Source: Methanobacteriota archaeon
Lineage (GTDB): Archaea; Thermoplasmatota; Poseidoniia; Poseidoniales; Poseidoniaceae
NCBI GenBank assembly: GCA_002731395.1
Contig: PCBQ01000013.1
Span: forward strand, 1 to 6,900
Length of the DNA stretch: 6,900 bases
Reading direction: 5' to 3'
A program made the translations under genes and the position numbers. Numbering within the stretch: position 1 is the first letter of the stretch; each line of letters starts with the position of its first letter. Below, piece after piece: positions 1 through 5,134 of the stretch. The notes beneath the pieces were generated by a model. That model was not told the DNA's origin, did no database searches, and saw only the letters and a program-made list of their open reading frames with translations.

Positions 1-1149
1 CCAAGTTGTTCCGTTATTTGTGGACAATTCAATACAGAAATTGTCATATGAAGAACCTTCCAGATCAAATTCTAAACGTGTTTGGATTTTTGATCCAGAG
101 TTTGTAGTGGAAAGGTTGACTGGACTCTCTAATGCACCTTCTGCATTGTTGCTGTATGAACATGAGCTAGATGTCTGAGTATAGCAACCATGATGCCAGA
201 AACCAGCAGAATTACCAACATTGGTAACGGAAAAATCATCCAAAAACCATCCGGGCCTCTGAGTATTGTTATTATCTGTCCACACCTGATATCTGAATTG
301 CATGTACGTTGCATTTGTAATTCCGGAAATGTTGTCCAAATTGAATATTGCAGTCGACCAACCACTGTGGTTGCCATCGCCAAATACTGCGAATCCAGAG
401 CCATTAGCTCCGTTAGGCACTGTCGCATTGGTTGAAATCGATGAAGGATAACCTCCCGCAGGCTGTATGTAAGTCCAAGCACCGTTGTCCAGCTTGTACT
501 CCACCCACGCACCATCCATCGCATCTAGGTGGTGCCAATGAGAAAATGACAAATTGAAATTACTGATTGGAGAAGGTATTGAAAAAGACGATGCTGTGAG
601 GGTCCCCGCTGAATTAGAAGGCAGCGGTTGACCAGGTAATGTTGCAGCCACAACACCTCCATCTGCTGCCGAGGCAGGAACGTAACCATGCGCTAGTGTC
701 CGTGTGGAACCAGAGACTGGGCCAGTCATGCTAGATGGATTAACTACGCCCCATATTCCGCCAGTATTGGACCATGTACTTGGTAGTTGCAAACTTGCTG
801 ATGAGAATGTATTGACGTTAGATACCGCTGTGTCGGGTGTTAGAGACATTGCACCGTCAAATTTTCCAACCATTGTATTACTGAATTGGCCTGCAGTAAA
901 GTTTCCAGGAAGATCCTCGCCAGTCCAAGTTTCACCATACCCGTCTTCTAAGTAACCACTCTCATCAATGTGTAGCCATGCATCGATTATAGTAGCATTG
1001 CCGGGAACCTCGAAAGCGTCTGAAATAGTCTGAGAGTTACCTGACAAGCCGGAAGGTCCGTTCCATTGACTAGTACCTGCAACCGCAACATGACTAATCA
1101 TCAATATCGTCAGAAACAGCGCCAGGGGGGGCCTCAATGACGAATTCAT
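1..1149 (-). CDS. Secreted surface protein with repeated beta-sandwich domains, partial (C-terminus beyond left edge)
   Basis: An open frame runs from ATG at 1149-1147 to the window edge, 383 codons with no stop. Residues 1-24 form a signal peptide (MNSSLRPP, then the hydrophobic ALFLTILMISHVAVA) with a likely cleavage after AVA, so the protein is exported. After an N-terminal segment (about 25-180) comes a domain at about 185-312 containing W-V-E-Y-K-L-D-N-G and ending PGWFLDDFSVTNVG. That ending resembles the beta-sandwich modules of immune-inhibitor-A (M6) and MAM-like secreted proteins (GW[FY][LI]DD). A second copy seems to begin at about 355 (LEFDLEGSSYDN...STNNGTTW). C322 and C330 could form a disulfide. 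Ten N-X-S/T sequons lie after the signal peptide. No catalytic motif is visible in the part present. The gene is AT-richer than its neighbours and lies 76 bases downstream of tRNA-Thr on the same strand. Adhesin, carbohydrate-binding or protease-appended roles are all possible, and the function is not known. Confidence 0.8.
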   Translation of the reverse strand, partial: MNSSLRPPLALFLTILMISHVAVAGTSQWNGPSGLSGNSQTISDAFEVPGNATIIDAWLHIDESGYLEDGYGETWTGEDLPGNFTAGQFSNTMVGKFDGAMSLTPDTAVSNVNTFSSASLQLPSTWSNTGGIWGVVNPSSMTGPVSGSTRTLAHGYVPASAADGGVVAATLPGQPLPSNSAGTLTASSFSIPSPISNFNLSFSHWHHLDAMDGAWVEYKLDNGAWTYIQPAGGYPSSISTNATVPNGANGSGFAVFGDGNHSGWSTAIFNLDNISGITNATYMQFRYQVWTDNNNTQRPGWFLDDFSVTNVGNSAGFWHHGCYTQTSSSCSYSNNAEGALESPVNLSTTNSGSKIQTRLEFDLEGSSYDNFCIELSTNNGTTW

Positions 1150-1159
1150 GGTATACAAC

Positions 1160-1176
1160 CGGACCCTACGGGTCCG
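1160..1176 (-). promoter_or_regulatory. Perfect 7-bp hairpin in the leader of the secreted-protein gene
   Basis: CGGACCC and GGGTCCG pair perfectly around a 3-base loop, ending 10 bases before the ATG at 1149. No Shine-Dalgarno sequence is visible between the hairpin and the start. The hairpin would lie near the 5' end of the transcript if the TATA-like box at 1202-1211 is used. It could be a leader structure or an operator palindrome, and which one is not decided by the sequence. Confidence 0.45.
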
Positions 1177-1201
1177 TCGTATCCTATCAACTCTACCATG
1201 A

Positions 1202-1211
1202 GTTAATTATG
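1202..1211 (-). promoter_or_regulatory. Possible TATA box of the secreted-protein gene
   Basis: On the minus strand this reads ATAATTAAC, the most AT-rich stretch between tRNA-Thr and the ATG at 1149. Archaeal transcription usually starts about 25 bases downstream of the TATA centre. That predicts a start near 1180 and a leader of roughly 30 bases that would contain the hairpin at 1160-1176. Read-through from the tRNA-Thr promoter is an alternative. Confidence 0.35.
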
Positions 1212-1213
1212 AG

Positions 1214-1220
1214 CAAAACA
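1214..1220 (-). terminator. Possible short oligo-T terminator after tRNA-Thr copy 1
   Basis: On the minus strand TGTTTTG begins 5 bases after the CCA end of tRNA-Thr. Archaeal RNA polymerase terminates at short T tracts without a hairpin, but four T residues is a weak signal. Confidence 0.3.
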
Positions 1221-1225
1221 GATCA

Positions 1226-1300
1226 TGGAGCCACCAGCGAGAATCGAACTCGCGACCTCCTCATTACCAATGAGGTGCTATACCGCTAAGCCATGGTGGC
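1226..1300 (-). tRNA. tRNA-Thr(GGU), copy 1
   Basis: The minus strand folds as a full cloverleaf. The acceptor stem is GCCACCA/TGGTGGC. The anticodon stem CCTCA/TGAGG encloses the loop TTGGTAA, giving anticodon GGU (threonine, reading ACC and ACU). The variable loop is 5 bases (AGGTC), and the T arm is GCGAG-TTCGATT-CTCGC. The discriminator base is U73, as is usual for archaeal tRNA-Thr, and CCA is encoded (mature end plus CCA at 1226-1228). No intron is present. It differs from copy 2 at 3211-3285 only at the 7:66 acceptor pair (A-U here, G-C there). It is divergent from tRNA-Ser, with a TATA-like box at 1325-1331. Confidence 0.97.
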
Positions 1301-1324
1301 GTACCCCCGGCCACCTGACGTTGT

Positions 1325-1331
1325 GATATAA
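1325..1331 (-). promoter_or_regulatory. TATA-like box of tRNA-Thr copy 1
   Basis: TTATATC on the minus strand lies at -31 to -25 relative to the first base of the tRNA. That spacing would start transcription at or very near the mature 5' end. The same heptamer sits at exactly the same distance before copy 2, and a second shared heptamer, TCAGGTG, lies at -18 to -12 (1312-1318). Confidence 0.65.
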
Positions 1332-1370
1332 TCGATTCGGATTTAGTAAAGAAGAATTTTGACCGTTTGG

Positions 1371-1377
1371 ATTAAAC
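1371..1377 (+). promoter_or_regulatory. Possible TATA box of tRNA-Ser
   Basis: ATTAAAC lies at -33 to -27 from the first base of tRNA-Ser, the position expected for an archaeal TATA box. The 103 bases between the divergent tRNA-Thr and tRNA-Ser genes (1301-1403) hold both promoters. I see nothing else there. Confidence 0.35.
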
Positions 1378-1403
1378 ATGGAATGCTTGTCGGCGAACTT
1401 GCG

Positions 1404-1486
1404 GCCGAGATCGCATAGCCTGGTAGTGCGCGCGACTGGAAATCGCGTGGGTCCGTCCCTCGGGAGTTCAAATCTCTCTCTCGGCG
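1404..1486 (+). tRNA. tRNA-Ser(GGA)
   Basis: This is a type II cloverleaf with a long variable arm. The acceptor stem is GCCGAGA/TCTCGGC with discriminator G73. The anticodon stem CGCGA/TCGCG holds the loop CTGGAAA, giving anticodon GGA (serine, reading UCC and UCU). The variable arm TGGGTCCGTCCCTC can pair GGG with CCC. The T arm is GGGAG-TTCAAAT-CTCTC with one G-U pair. The next bases are CCT, so a complete CCA is not encoded, unlike in the two tRNA-Thr genes. No intron is present. The 3' end lies only 4 bases from the stop codon of the convergent hydrolase gene. Confidence 0.95.
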
Positions 1487-1490
1487 CCTT

Positions 1491-3116
1491 TCACGACCAG
1501 ATGTCGACCTGCTCTTGGCACCCCTCAACCCAGGACGGGCCTCGAATGAAGGGTGCTTCAACAGCCTCAAGTGGTTTCACTGTGGTGCCATCGGACCACG
1601 TGCCCATCGGGAGCAGGAGCTCGTGGTCGAGCAGATGAGCTTCAGCAAATGACGACGTGAACGTGTCGTTTCGTTGCATGGCCACCAACCATTCGGCTTG
1701 AGCGTCAACACGGCGGTAAAACGCATGGTCGGCCAAGGTGTCATGGACCGGTGTCGAAGCGAGGTAATGCGATGCAATGAGGGGTGGAAAACCATGCCGA
1801 TCGCTTGGTATCCGCATCAACACGACATCAGCGATATCTGCTTCTTGGTGCCAGCGCATGGCATGACCAACACCGTGGCATGGATCTACGCTGGTGTCAT
1901 CTTCTGCGATGGCGACATGCACCAACGTGGCGTCGGGACGAGCCGTGAGGGAGCCGTAGATGTCCGGGTCGTTGGCATGGGTGTATGGCTGCTCAAGGTC
2001 GACAAGGAGGGCCTCTGTGGCCCAACCACGTTCCATTGCCGCAGCCGCGACCATCATGGCCATGCCTGCACCAAGGCTGTGTCCACCGAGGTAAAGGGCG
2101 GACGGATCGATCACCGCTCCCATGAGCCATCCCGCCGTGTCGGCCTCTTCACTCAGCAGCAATTCGTGTTCCAACACGTCCATGGCGGAGGCCATGGCGT
2201 CCATTCGTAGTGCGTGCTGAGGATGGTTCGAGCGTCCACCCGCGACGACGGGCTCCTCTTGCCCTTCGATGATCAGGTGCGACGGGTAGGCAACATGCAC
2301 CACCACCATCCCTTTGGCCGCCAAGTGCTCGGTCCAGTCCGTGTAGTCGGAAGCGAGCGGGGCTCCAAATCCAGGGAACACGAGTCCGAATGGCACGCGG
2401 AGACCCGGTGGTTCCACGGTATACACAGGCCATGTCACCGTCATGCGGGACACCACATTGGGGTCCTCTCCCTCGAGATGAGTGAGCACCTGCTCGGGGA
2501 TGGTGTAGGACATGGTCGTGGTTTCGGTCAGAAAAGGCCCTGGTGCGGCTCCATAACCCTGAGCTGGCGTGGGGGGAGGTGTGGGCATGAGGTTCATCGC
2601 AGCAGGGAGTGCGGGGGTGAGGGCAAGCAGCGCGACAACCCCCAAGGCCAAAGCTCCCTGCTTCAGGATACGCTTGCCCTCCTTGTCCAGTCCCCACATG
2701 AGGGTGATGGGCAAGATCCCGAGCGCCATTCCTGCTGGTGCGAGGATGAACGCACCACGGTAGAACCCCCAGTTGAGCAGCACGTGGGTTCCAAGCAAGG
2801 CCAAACACCATCCCATTAGGCCGACCCCGATGAGGCGCGTGATGTCCTTTGCTCGACCCACAAGGTTGCGCTCAACCAACGTGAGCACCGCAACCAGGCC
2901 GAGGCCGACGAGCAGCCACACGCCCTGCTCACGGAGGAGGAAATCCAGCCACAATGCTCGAAGCGCGGAGGGCCAAAATGCGTCAGCGGGTGGTTCACCG
3001 TCCAGGAGCCTTATTCCAATCGGAAGCAACTCAACGCTCATGCCGACCGCTGCAACCATCCACCACGCCCAGAGGGGCGTGGACGCGTCGACCGGTTTGG
3101 GCGACGTCGCTTCCAT
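1491..3116 (-). CDS. Membrane-anchored alpha/beta-hydrolase (serine hydrolase)
   Basis: The protein has 541 residues, from ATG at 3116 to TGA at 1491-1493. The N-terminal third is hydrophobic, with about five likely membrane segments near residues 15-36, 64-82, 92-115, 120-141 and 154-172. A proline-rich linker (PTPPPTPAQG, 178-187) follows, then an alpha/beta-hydrolase domain from about 200. In that domain, FPGFGAP (247-253) fits the oxyanion strand, GGHSLGAG (344-351) is the nucleophile elbow with Ser347, D406 or D407 in AEDD is a candidate acid, and His441 in DRHGFP fits the catalytic histidine. The fold resembles the chlorophyllase/dienelactone-hydrolase/PAF-acetylhydrolase group of esterases. 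The substrate cannot be named. The catalytic domain follows the fifth segment, and its side of the membrane is not certain. It is convergent with tRNA-Ser and divergent from tRNA-Thr copy 2. No clear Shine-Dalgarno sequence precedes the start. The long frames antisense to it are shadows. Confidence 0.88.
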   Translation of the reverse strand: MEATSPKPVDASTPLWAWWMVAAVGMSVELLPIGIRLLDGEPPADAFWPSALRALWLDFLLREQGVWLLVGLGLVAVLTLVERNLVGRAKDITRLIGVGLMGWCLALLGTHVLLNWGFYRGAFILAPAGMALGILPITLMWGLDKEGKRILKQGALALGVVALLALTPALPAAMNLMPTPPPTPAQGYGAAPGPFLTETTTMSYTIPEQVLTHLEGEDPNVVSRMTVTWPVYTVEPPGLRVPFGLVFPGFGAPLASDYTDWTEHLAAKGMVVVHVAYPSHLIIEGQEEPVVAGGRSNHPQHALRMDAMASAMDVLEHELLLSEEADTAGWLMGAVIDPSALYLGGHSLGAGMAMMVAAAAMERGWATEALLVDLEQPYTHANDPDIYGSLTARPDATLVHVAIAEDDTSVDPCHGVGHAMRWHQEADIADVVLMRIPSDRHGFPPLIASHYLASTPVHDTLADHAFYRRVDAQAEWLVAMQRNDTFTSSFAEAHLLDHELLLPMGTWSDGTTVKPLEAVEAPFIRGPSWVEGCQEQVDIWS

Positions 3117-3179
3117 GGTTCGAACGGTTTGGTTGTGGACTTCAACCCATGTTTGGGGCGTTTGGGCATCGCGAAGCGG

Positions 3180-3186
3180 TTATATC
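3180..3186 (+). promoter_or_regulatory. TATA-like box of tRNA-Thr copy 2
   Basis: TTATATC lies at -31 to -25 before the tRNA, in the same register as the box before copy 1. The accompanying TCAGGTG is at 3193-3199 (-18 to -12). The 94 bases from 3117 to 3210 also contain the leader of the divergent hydrolase gene, for which I see no convincing TATA box. Confidence 0.65.
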
Positions 3187-3210
3187 CACCCTTCAGGTGA
3201 GCCGAATCAC

Positions 3211-3285
3211 GCCACCGTGGCTTAGCGGTATAGCACCTCATTGGTAATGAGGAGGTCGCGAGTTCGATTCTCGCCGGTGGCTCCA
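3211..3285 (+). tRNA. tRNA-Thr(GGU), copy 2
   Basis: The cloverleaf matches copy 1: anticodon loop TTGGTAA (GGU), T arm GCGAG-TTCGATT-CTCGC, discriminator U73 and encoded CCA at 3283-3285. The only changes are A7 to G and U66 to C, which convert an A-U pair to a G-C pair. The acceptor stem is therefore GCCACCG/CGGTGGC and stays fully paired. That indicates both copies are under selection as working tRNAs. There is no intron. It lies on the opposite strand to copy 1, so the two are transcribed outwards from the segment between them. Confidence 0.97.
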
Positions 3286-3356
3286 TCTCCCCCATTCGCG
3301 CTTTCTGAAAGATTCGACCGTCAAGCATTAAGGTGCGATTTTTACAACAGCGTCTC

Positions 3357-3374
3357 AGGAGGGTTACCTCTCCT
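3357..3374 (+). promoter_or_regulatory. Hairpin covering the Shine-Dalgarno sequence of the small zipper gene
   Basis: AGGAGGGTTACCTCTCCT folds as AGGAG/CTCCT plus GG/CC around a TTA loop, with one bulged T. The GGAGG at 3358-3362 is the only strong ribosome-binding sequence before the gene and is entirely inside the stem. It lies 14 bases before the ATG at 3377 and further from the ATG at 3389. A weak T-rich element (gatttttaca, 3337-3346) upstream could be the promoter. If that promoter starts transcription near 3368, the hairpin would not be transcribed. Confidence 0.45.
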
Positions 3375-3376
3375 AG

Positions 3377-3571
3377 ATGGGATGCACGATGAACGAGCGC
3401 CAGCAAGGCATTGACATGAAGCAAAGAGTAAACGAACTACAAACGCAGGTGGAGGACCTGAAGGCCCTCGTCAACACCCTGTTGAGCGTGATCTGTGAGG
3501 AACCCGATGGCGAACACTCTGGAGCTGCCCCGAAACCTGCGGGTGGGCCAGACACGGCATACTGCATGTGA
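3377..3571 (+). CDS. Small protein with leucine-zipper-like coiled coil
   Basis: The frame has 64 residues from ATG 3377, which is directly preceded by an in-frame TAG, to TGA 3569-3571. ATG 3389 and ATG 3416 are alternative starts. Residues 14-39 carry hydrophobic residues in perfect a/d heptad spacing (M14, V18, L21, V25, L28, V32, L35, I39), with charged and polar residues (K, Q, R, E, D, N) elsewhere, so a parallel helical dimer or oligomer is likely. The tail 41-64 is acidic, then rich in Pro, Gly and Ala, and probably disordered. There is no signal peptide, membrane segment or recognisable DNA-binding basic region. It ends 3 bases before the convergent rtcB stop and lies 91 bases after tRNA-Thr copy 2 on the same strand. 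I do not recognise the family. The regular heptads and fitting gene spacing argue that it is real, but length alone would not. Confidence 0.6.
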   Translation: MGCTMNERQQGIDMKQRVNELQTQVEDLKALVNTLLSVICEEPDGEHSGAAPKPAGGPDTAYCM

Positions 3572-3574
3572 GGT

Positions 3575-5047
3575 TCAGCCTTTCACCACGACGCGCGGCG
3601 AGAGTTTCGCCACCCGTCGCGCAAGTTCTGCACGTTCGGTGGCGTCAACAACATCGTCAACCGGCTTGTATGCTTCTGGAGCTTCTTCAGCCAACCCGCG
3701 TTCTGTCCCGTGTTTGAGGTGAATCCCAGAGGCTCGAAGACGCTCCATCAAAGCCGCCACATCGACTTGTTCGCGGGCCGCTGCCCGCGAAAGCCGACGC
3801 CCCGCGCCATGGCATGATGAACCAAAAGCGGGATTCATGTTGGTTTTTGGAGCGGCCAGAAGCCAAGACCCCGTGCCCATGTCCCCGGGGACGAGCACGG
3901 GTTGACCGGTGGGCTTGTGTTCGGGGCAGAGTTCTTCATGGCTCCCGGGGAAGGCACGCGTCGCGCCTTTCCGGTGTACGCTGCATGTGCAGCGCTTGCC
4001 GTTGATGACGTGTTCCTCATCCTTCGCGATGTTGTGCGCGACATCGTAGACCGTGGACCAATCAACGGTAGTCTTGGTGTGAACTTCCAACGCGGTGATC
4101 AGACGTTGAGCCAGAACCGCCCTGTTGGCAAAAGCATAGTTGGCAGCCGCTCCCATCGCCCCAAGGTAAGATTCAGCCTCGGGTGAGTGTCGGGGTGCAG
4201 CGGCCAACTGTCGGTCTGGGATCCACCAATCGTATCCTTCATGCCGCCAACCGCCGTCATCAGAAACAAACTGGCGTTCAAGATGCCGTACGTGGTCTGT
4301 GCACACCTGATGTCCGAGCCCTCGACTGCCTGAGTGAATCATGGCTACAAGTTGCCCTTCAAACAGCCCCCATGCCTCTGCTGTTTCACGATCGACGACT
4401 TCCTCAACGGCCTGCAATTCAGCAAAATGGTTGCCGCTGCCCAAGGTACCCATGCTGGACATACCTCGCTCAAGTGCGCGAGCAGACACGGCGTCAATGT
4501 CGGCATCCAAACGACCGTTCGATTCCAACCGTCGGTGGTCGTCAACTGCTCCAAGGCCAAGATCTGCCGCTGCAGGTGCACCTTCCTCGAGGACGTTCAT
4601 CAGGTCCTGCGCCGAGAGGTCCACTCCGCCACGTCCGGAGGTCCCTGACGGTACCCGGCCGCCGAGGCGTCGTGCGAACTTTGCCGGGTCTGGCAGATCG
4701 TCAGCCATCATGTCGAATGCAAGCATGCGTACGCCACAGTTGATGTCAAAACCGACCGCTCCAGGACTGACCGCGCCGCCCTGCTCACCCGCATCATGGT
4801 CCGTAGCAAGAACACCTCCGATGGGTAACCCGTATCCGTAGTGGTGGTCGGCCATCGCCCAAACGCGCCCAACTGCACCCGGCAATGTCGCGGCGTTCAC
4901 CAGTTGTTCTGGTGCACGTTCATCGCCGCTGAGCAGACCCTGAAGGTCCGATCCCACGATGGCGGCATCGGTCACCATGCGCCCGTGCTTGGCGATGCCG
5001 ATGACTCCGGGGCCCAAGGGCTCCACGTGGTCTCTCCAGTCCGCCAT
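3575..5047 (-). CDS. rtcB: RNA-splicing ligase RtcB
   Basis: RtcB joins 2',3'-cyclic phosphate or 3'-phosphate RNA ends to 5'-OH ends using GTP and Mn2+. In archaea it ligates tRNA exons after intron removal. The frame has 490 residues from ATG 5047, or 496 from GTG 5065; archaeal RtcB is usually about 480. Numbering here is from the GTG. Family motifs appear in order: ADHHYGYGLPIGGV (72-85), SPGAVGFDINCGVR (100-113) with metal ligands D107 and C110, GSGNHF (209-214), HSGSRGLGHQV (244-254), YDVAHN (340-345), HRKGATRAFPG (364-374), GDMGTGSW (394-401), and SCHGAGR (417-423) with the histidine that becomes guanylylated (H419). The C-terminus RVVVKG matches the family's V-A-K-G ending. All expected metal and GTP residues are present. 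I prefer ATG 5047 because the family's N-terminal alignment begins near it, but neither start has a clear Shine-Dalgarno sequence. It is divergent from alaS, and no archease gene is in view. Confidence 0.96.
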   Translation of the reverse strand: MADWRDHVEPLGPGVIGIAKHGRMVTDAAIVGSDLQGLLSGDERAPEQLVNAATLPGAVGRVWAMADHHYGYGLPIGGVLATDHDAGEQGGAVSPGAVGFDINCGVRMLAFDMMADDLPDPAKFARRLGGRVPSGTSGRGGVDLSAQDLMNVLEEGAPAAADLGLGAVDDHRRLESNGRLDADIDAVSARALERGMSSMGTLGSGNHFAELQAVEEVVDRETAEAWGLFEGQLVAMIHSGSRGLGHQVCTDHVRHLERQFVSDDGGWRHEGYDWWIPDRQLAAAPRHSPEAESYLGAMGAAANYAFANRAVLAQRLITALEVHTKTTVDWSTVYDVAHNIAKDEEHVINGKRCTCSVHRKGATRAFPGSHEELCPEHKPTGQPVLVPGDMGTGSWLLAAPKTNMNPAFGSSCHGAGRRLSRAAAREQVDVAALMERLRASGIHLKHGTERGLAEEAPEAYKPVDDVVDATERAELARRVAKLSPRVVVKG

Positions 5048-5124
5048 GGGTGGTGGTGTCCACACGGCATCTTCACGCTTTGGACGGGCGAGGCTTCAAG
5101 GAGCGGTGTCGTGACCACACATCA

Positions 5125-5129
5125 GGGAG
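5125..5129 (+). promoter_or_regulatory. Shine-Dalgarno sequence for the chosen alaS start
   Basis: GGGAG lies 5 bases before ATG 5135. A second, somewhat better site, AAGGAG at 5098-5103, lies 7 bases before an in-frame GTG at 5111. The start is therefore not fixed by the sequence. I see no clear TATA box in the divergent rtcB-alaS gap. Confidence 0.4.
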
Positions 5130-5134
5130 CGACG

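Larger units (their letters stand above)
1226..1331 (-). repeat. Left copy of inverted tRNA-Thr/promoter duplication
   Basis: The tRNA-Thr gene and 31 bases upstream are repeated in inverted orientation at 3180-3285. The tRNA part matches at 73 of 75 bases. The upstream part keeps two identical heptamers at identical distances and is otherwise diverged. The copies face outwards around about 1.85 kb that contains tRNA-Ser and the hydrolase gene. Confidence 0.85.
3180..3285 (+). repeat. Right copy of inverted tRNA-Thr/promoter duplication
   Basis: This is the partner of 1226-1331. No target-site duplication, transposase or integrase is visible next to either copy, so the mechanism of duplication is unknown. 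Confidence 0.85.

Noticed and set aside
129..524. 131-codon minus-strand frame inside the secreted-protein region
   Set aside because: It is in a different frame from the 383-codon reading that has a signal peptide, sequons and repeated domains, so it is a shadow.
1226..1486. The divergent tRNA cluster as an integrated element or attachment site with a second att copy
   Set aside because: No direct repeat of either tRNA 3' end was found elsewhere in the window except the full-length inverted tRNA-Thr gene, and there is no integrase gene in view.
2149..2819. Long open frames of about 200-220 codons on both strands inside the hydrolase gene
   Set aside because: They overlap a gene with intact membrane segments and catalytic motifs, have Arg/His/Gly/Pro-rich low-order composition and show no domain signature. 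They are shadows of GC-rich coding sequence.
3301..3312. CTTTCTGAAAG palindrome after tRNA-Thr copy 2 as a terminator
   Set aside because: The two 5-base arms are separated by a single base, too short for a hairpin loop, and no T tract follows directly.
3373..3722. Other frames overlapping the microprotein and the 3' end of rtcB (minus 3373-3567, plus 3495-3722)
   Set aside because: One is antisense to the zipper frame and the other runs into rtcB. Neither has a heptad, domain or ribosome-binding signal.
3811..3820. ATGATGA resembling a box C of an archaeal C/D guide RNA
   Set aside because: It lies within rtcB coding sequence on the opposite strand, and I saw no matching C'/D'/D box arrangement at suitable distances.
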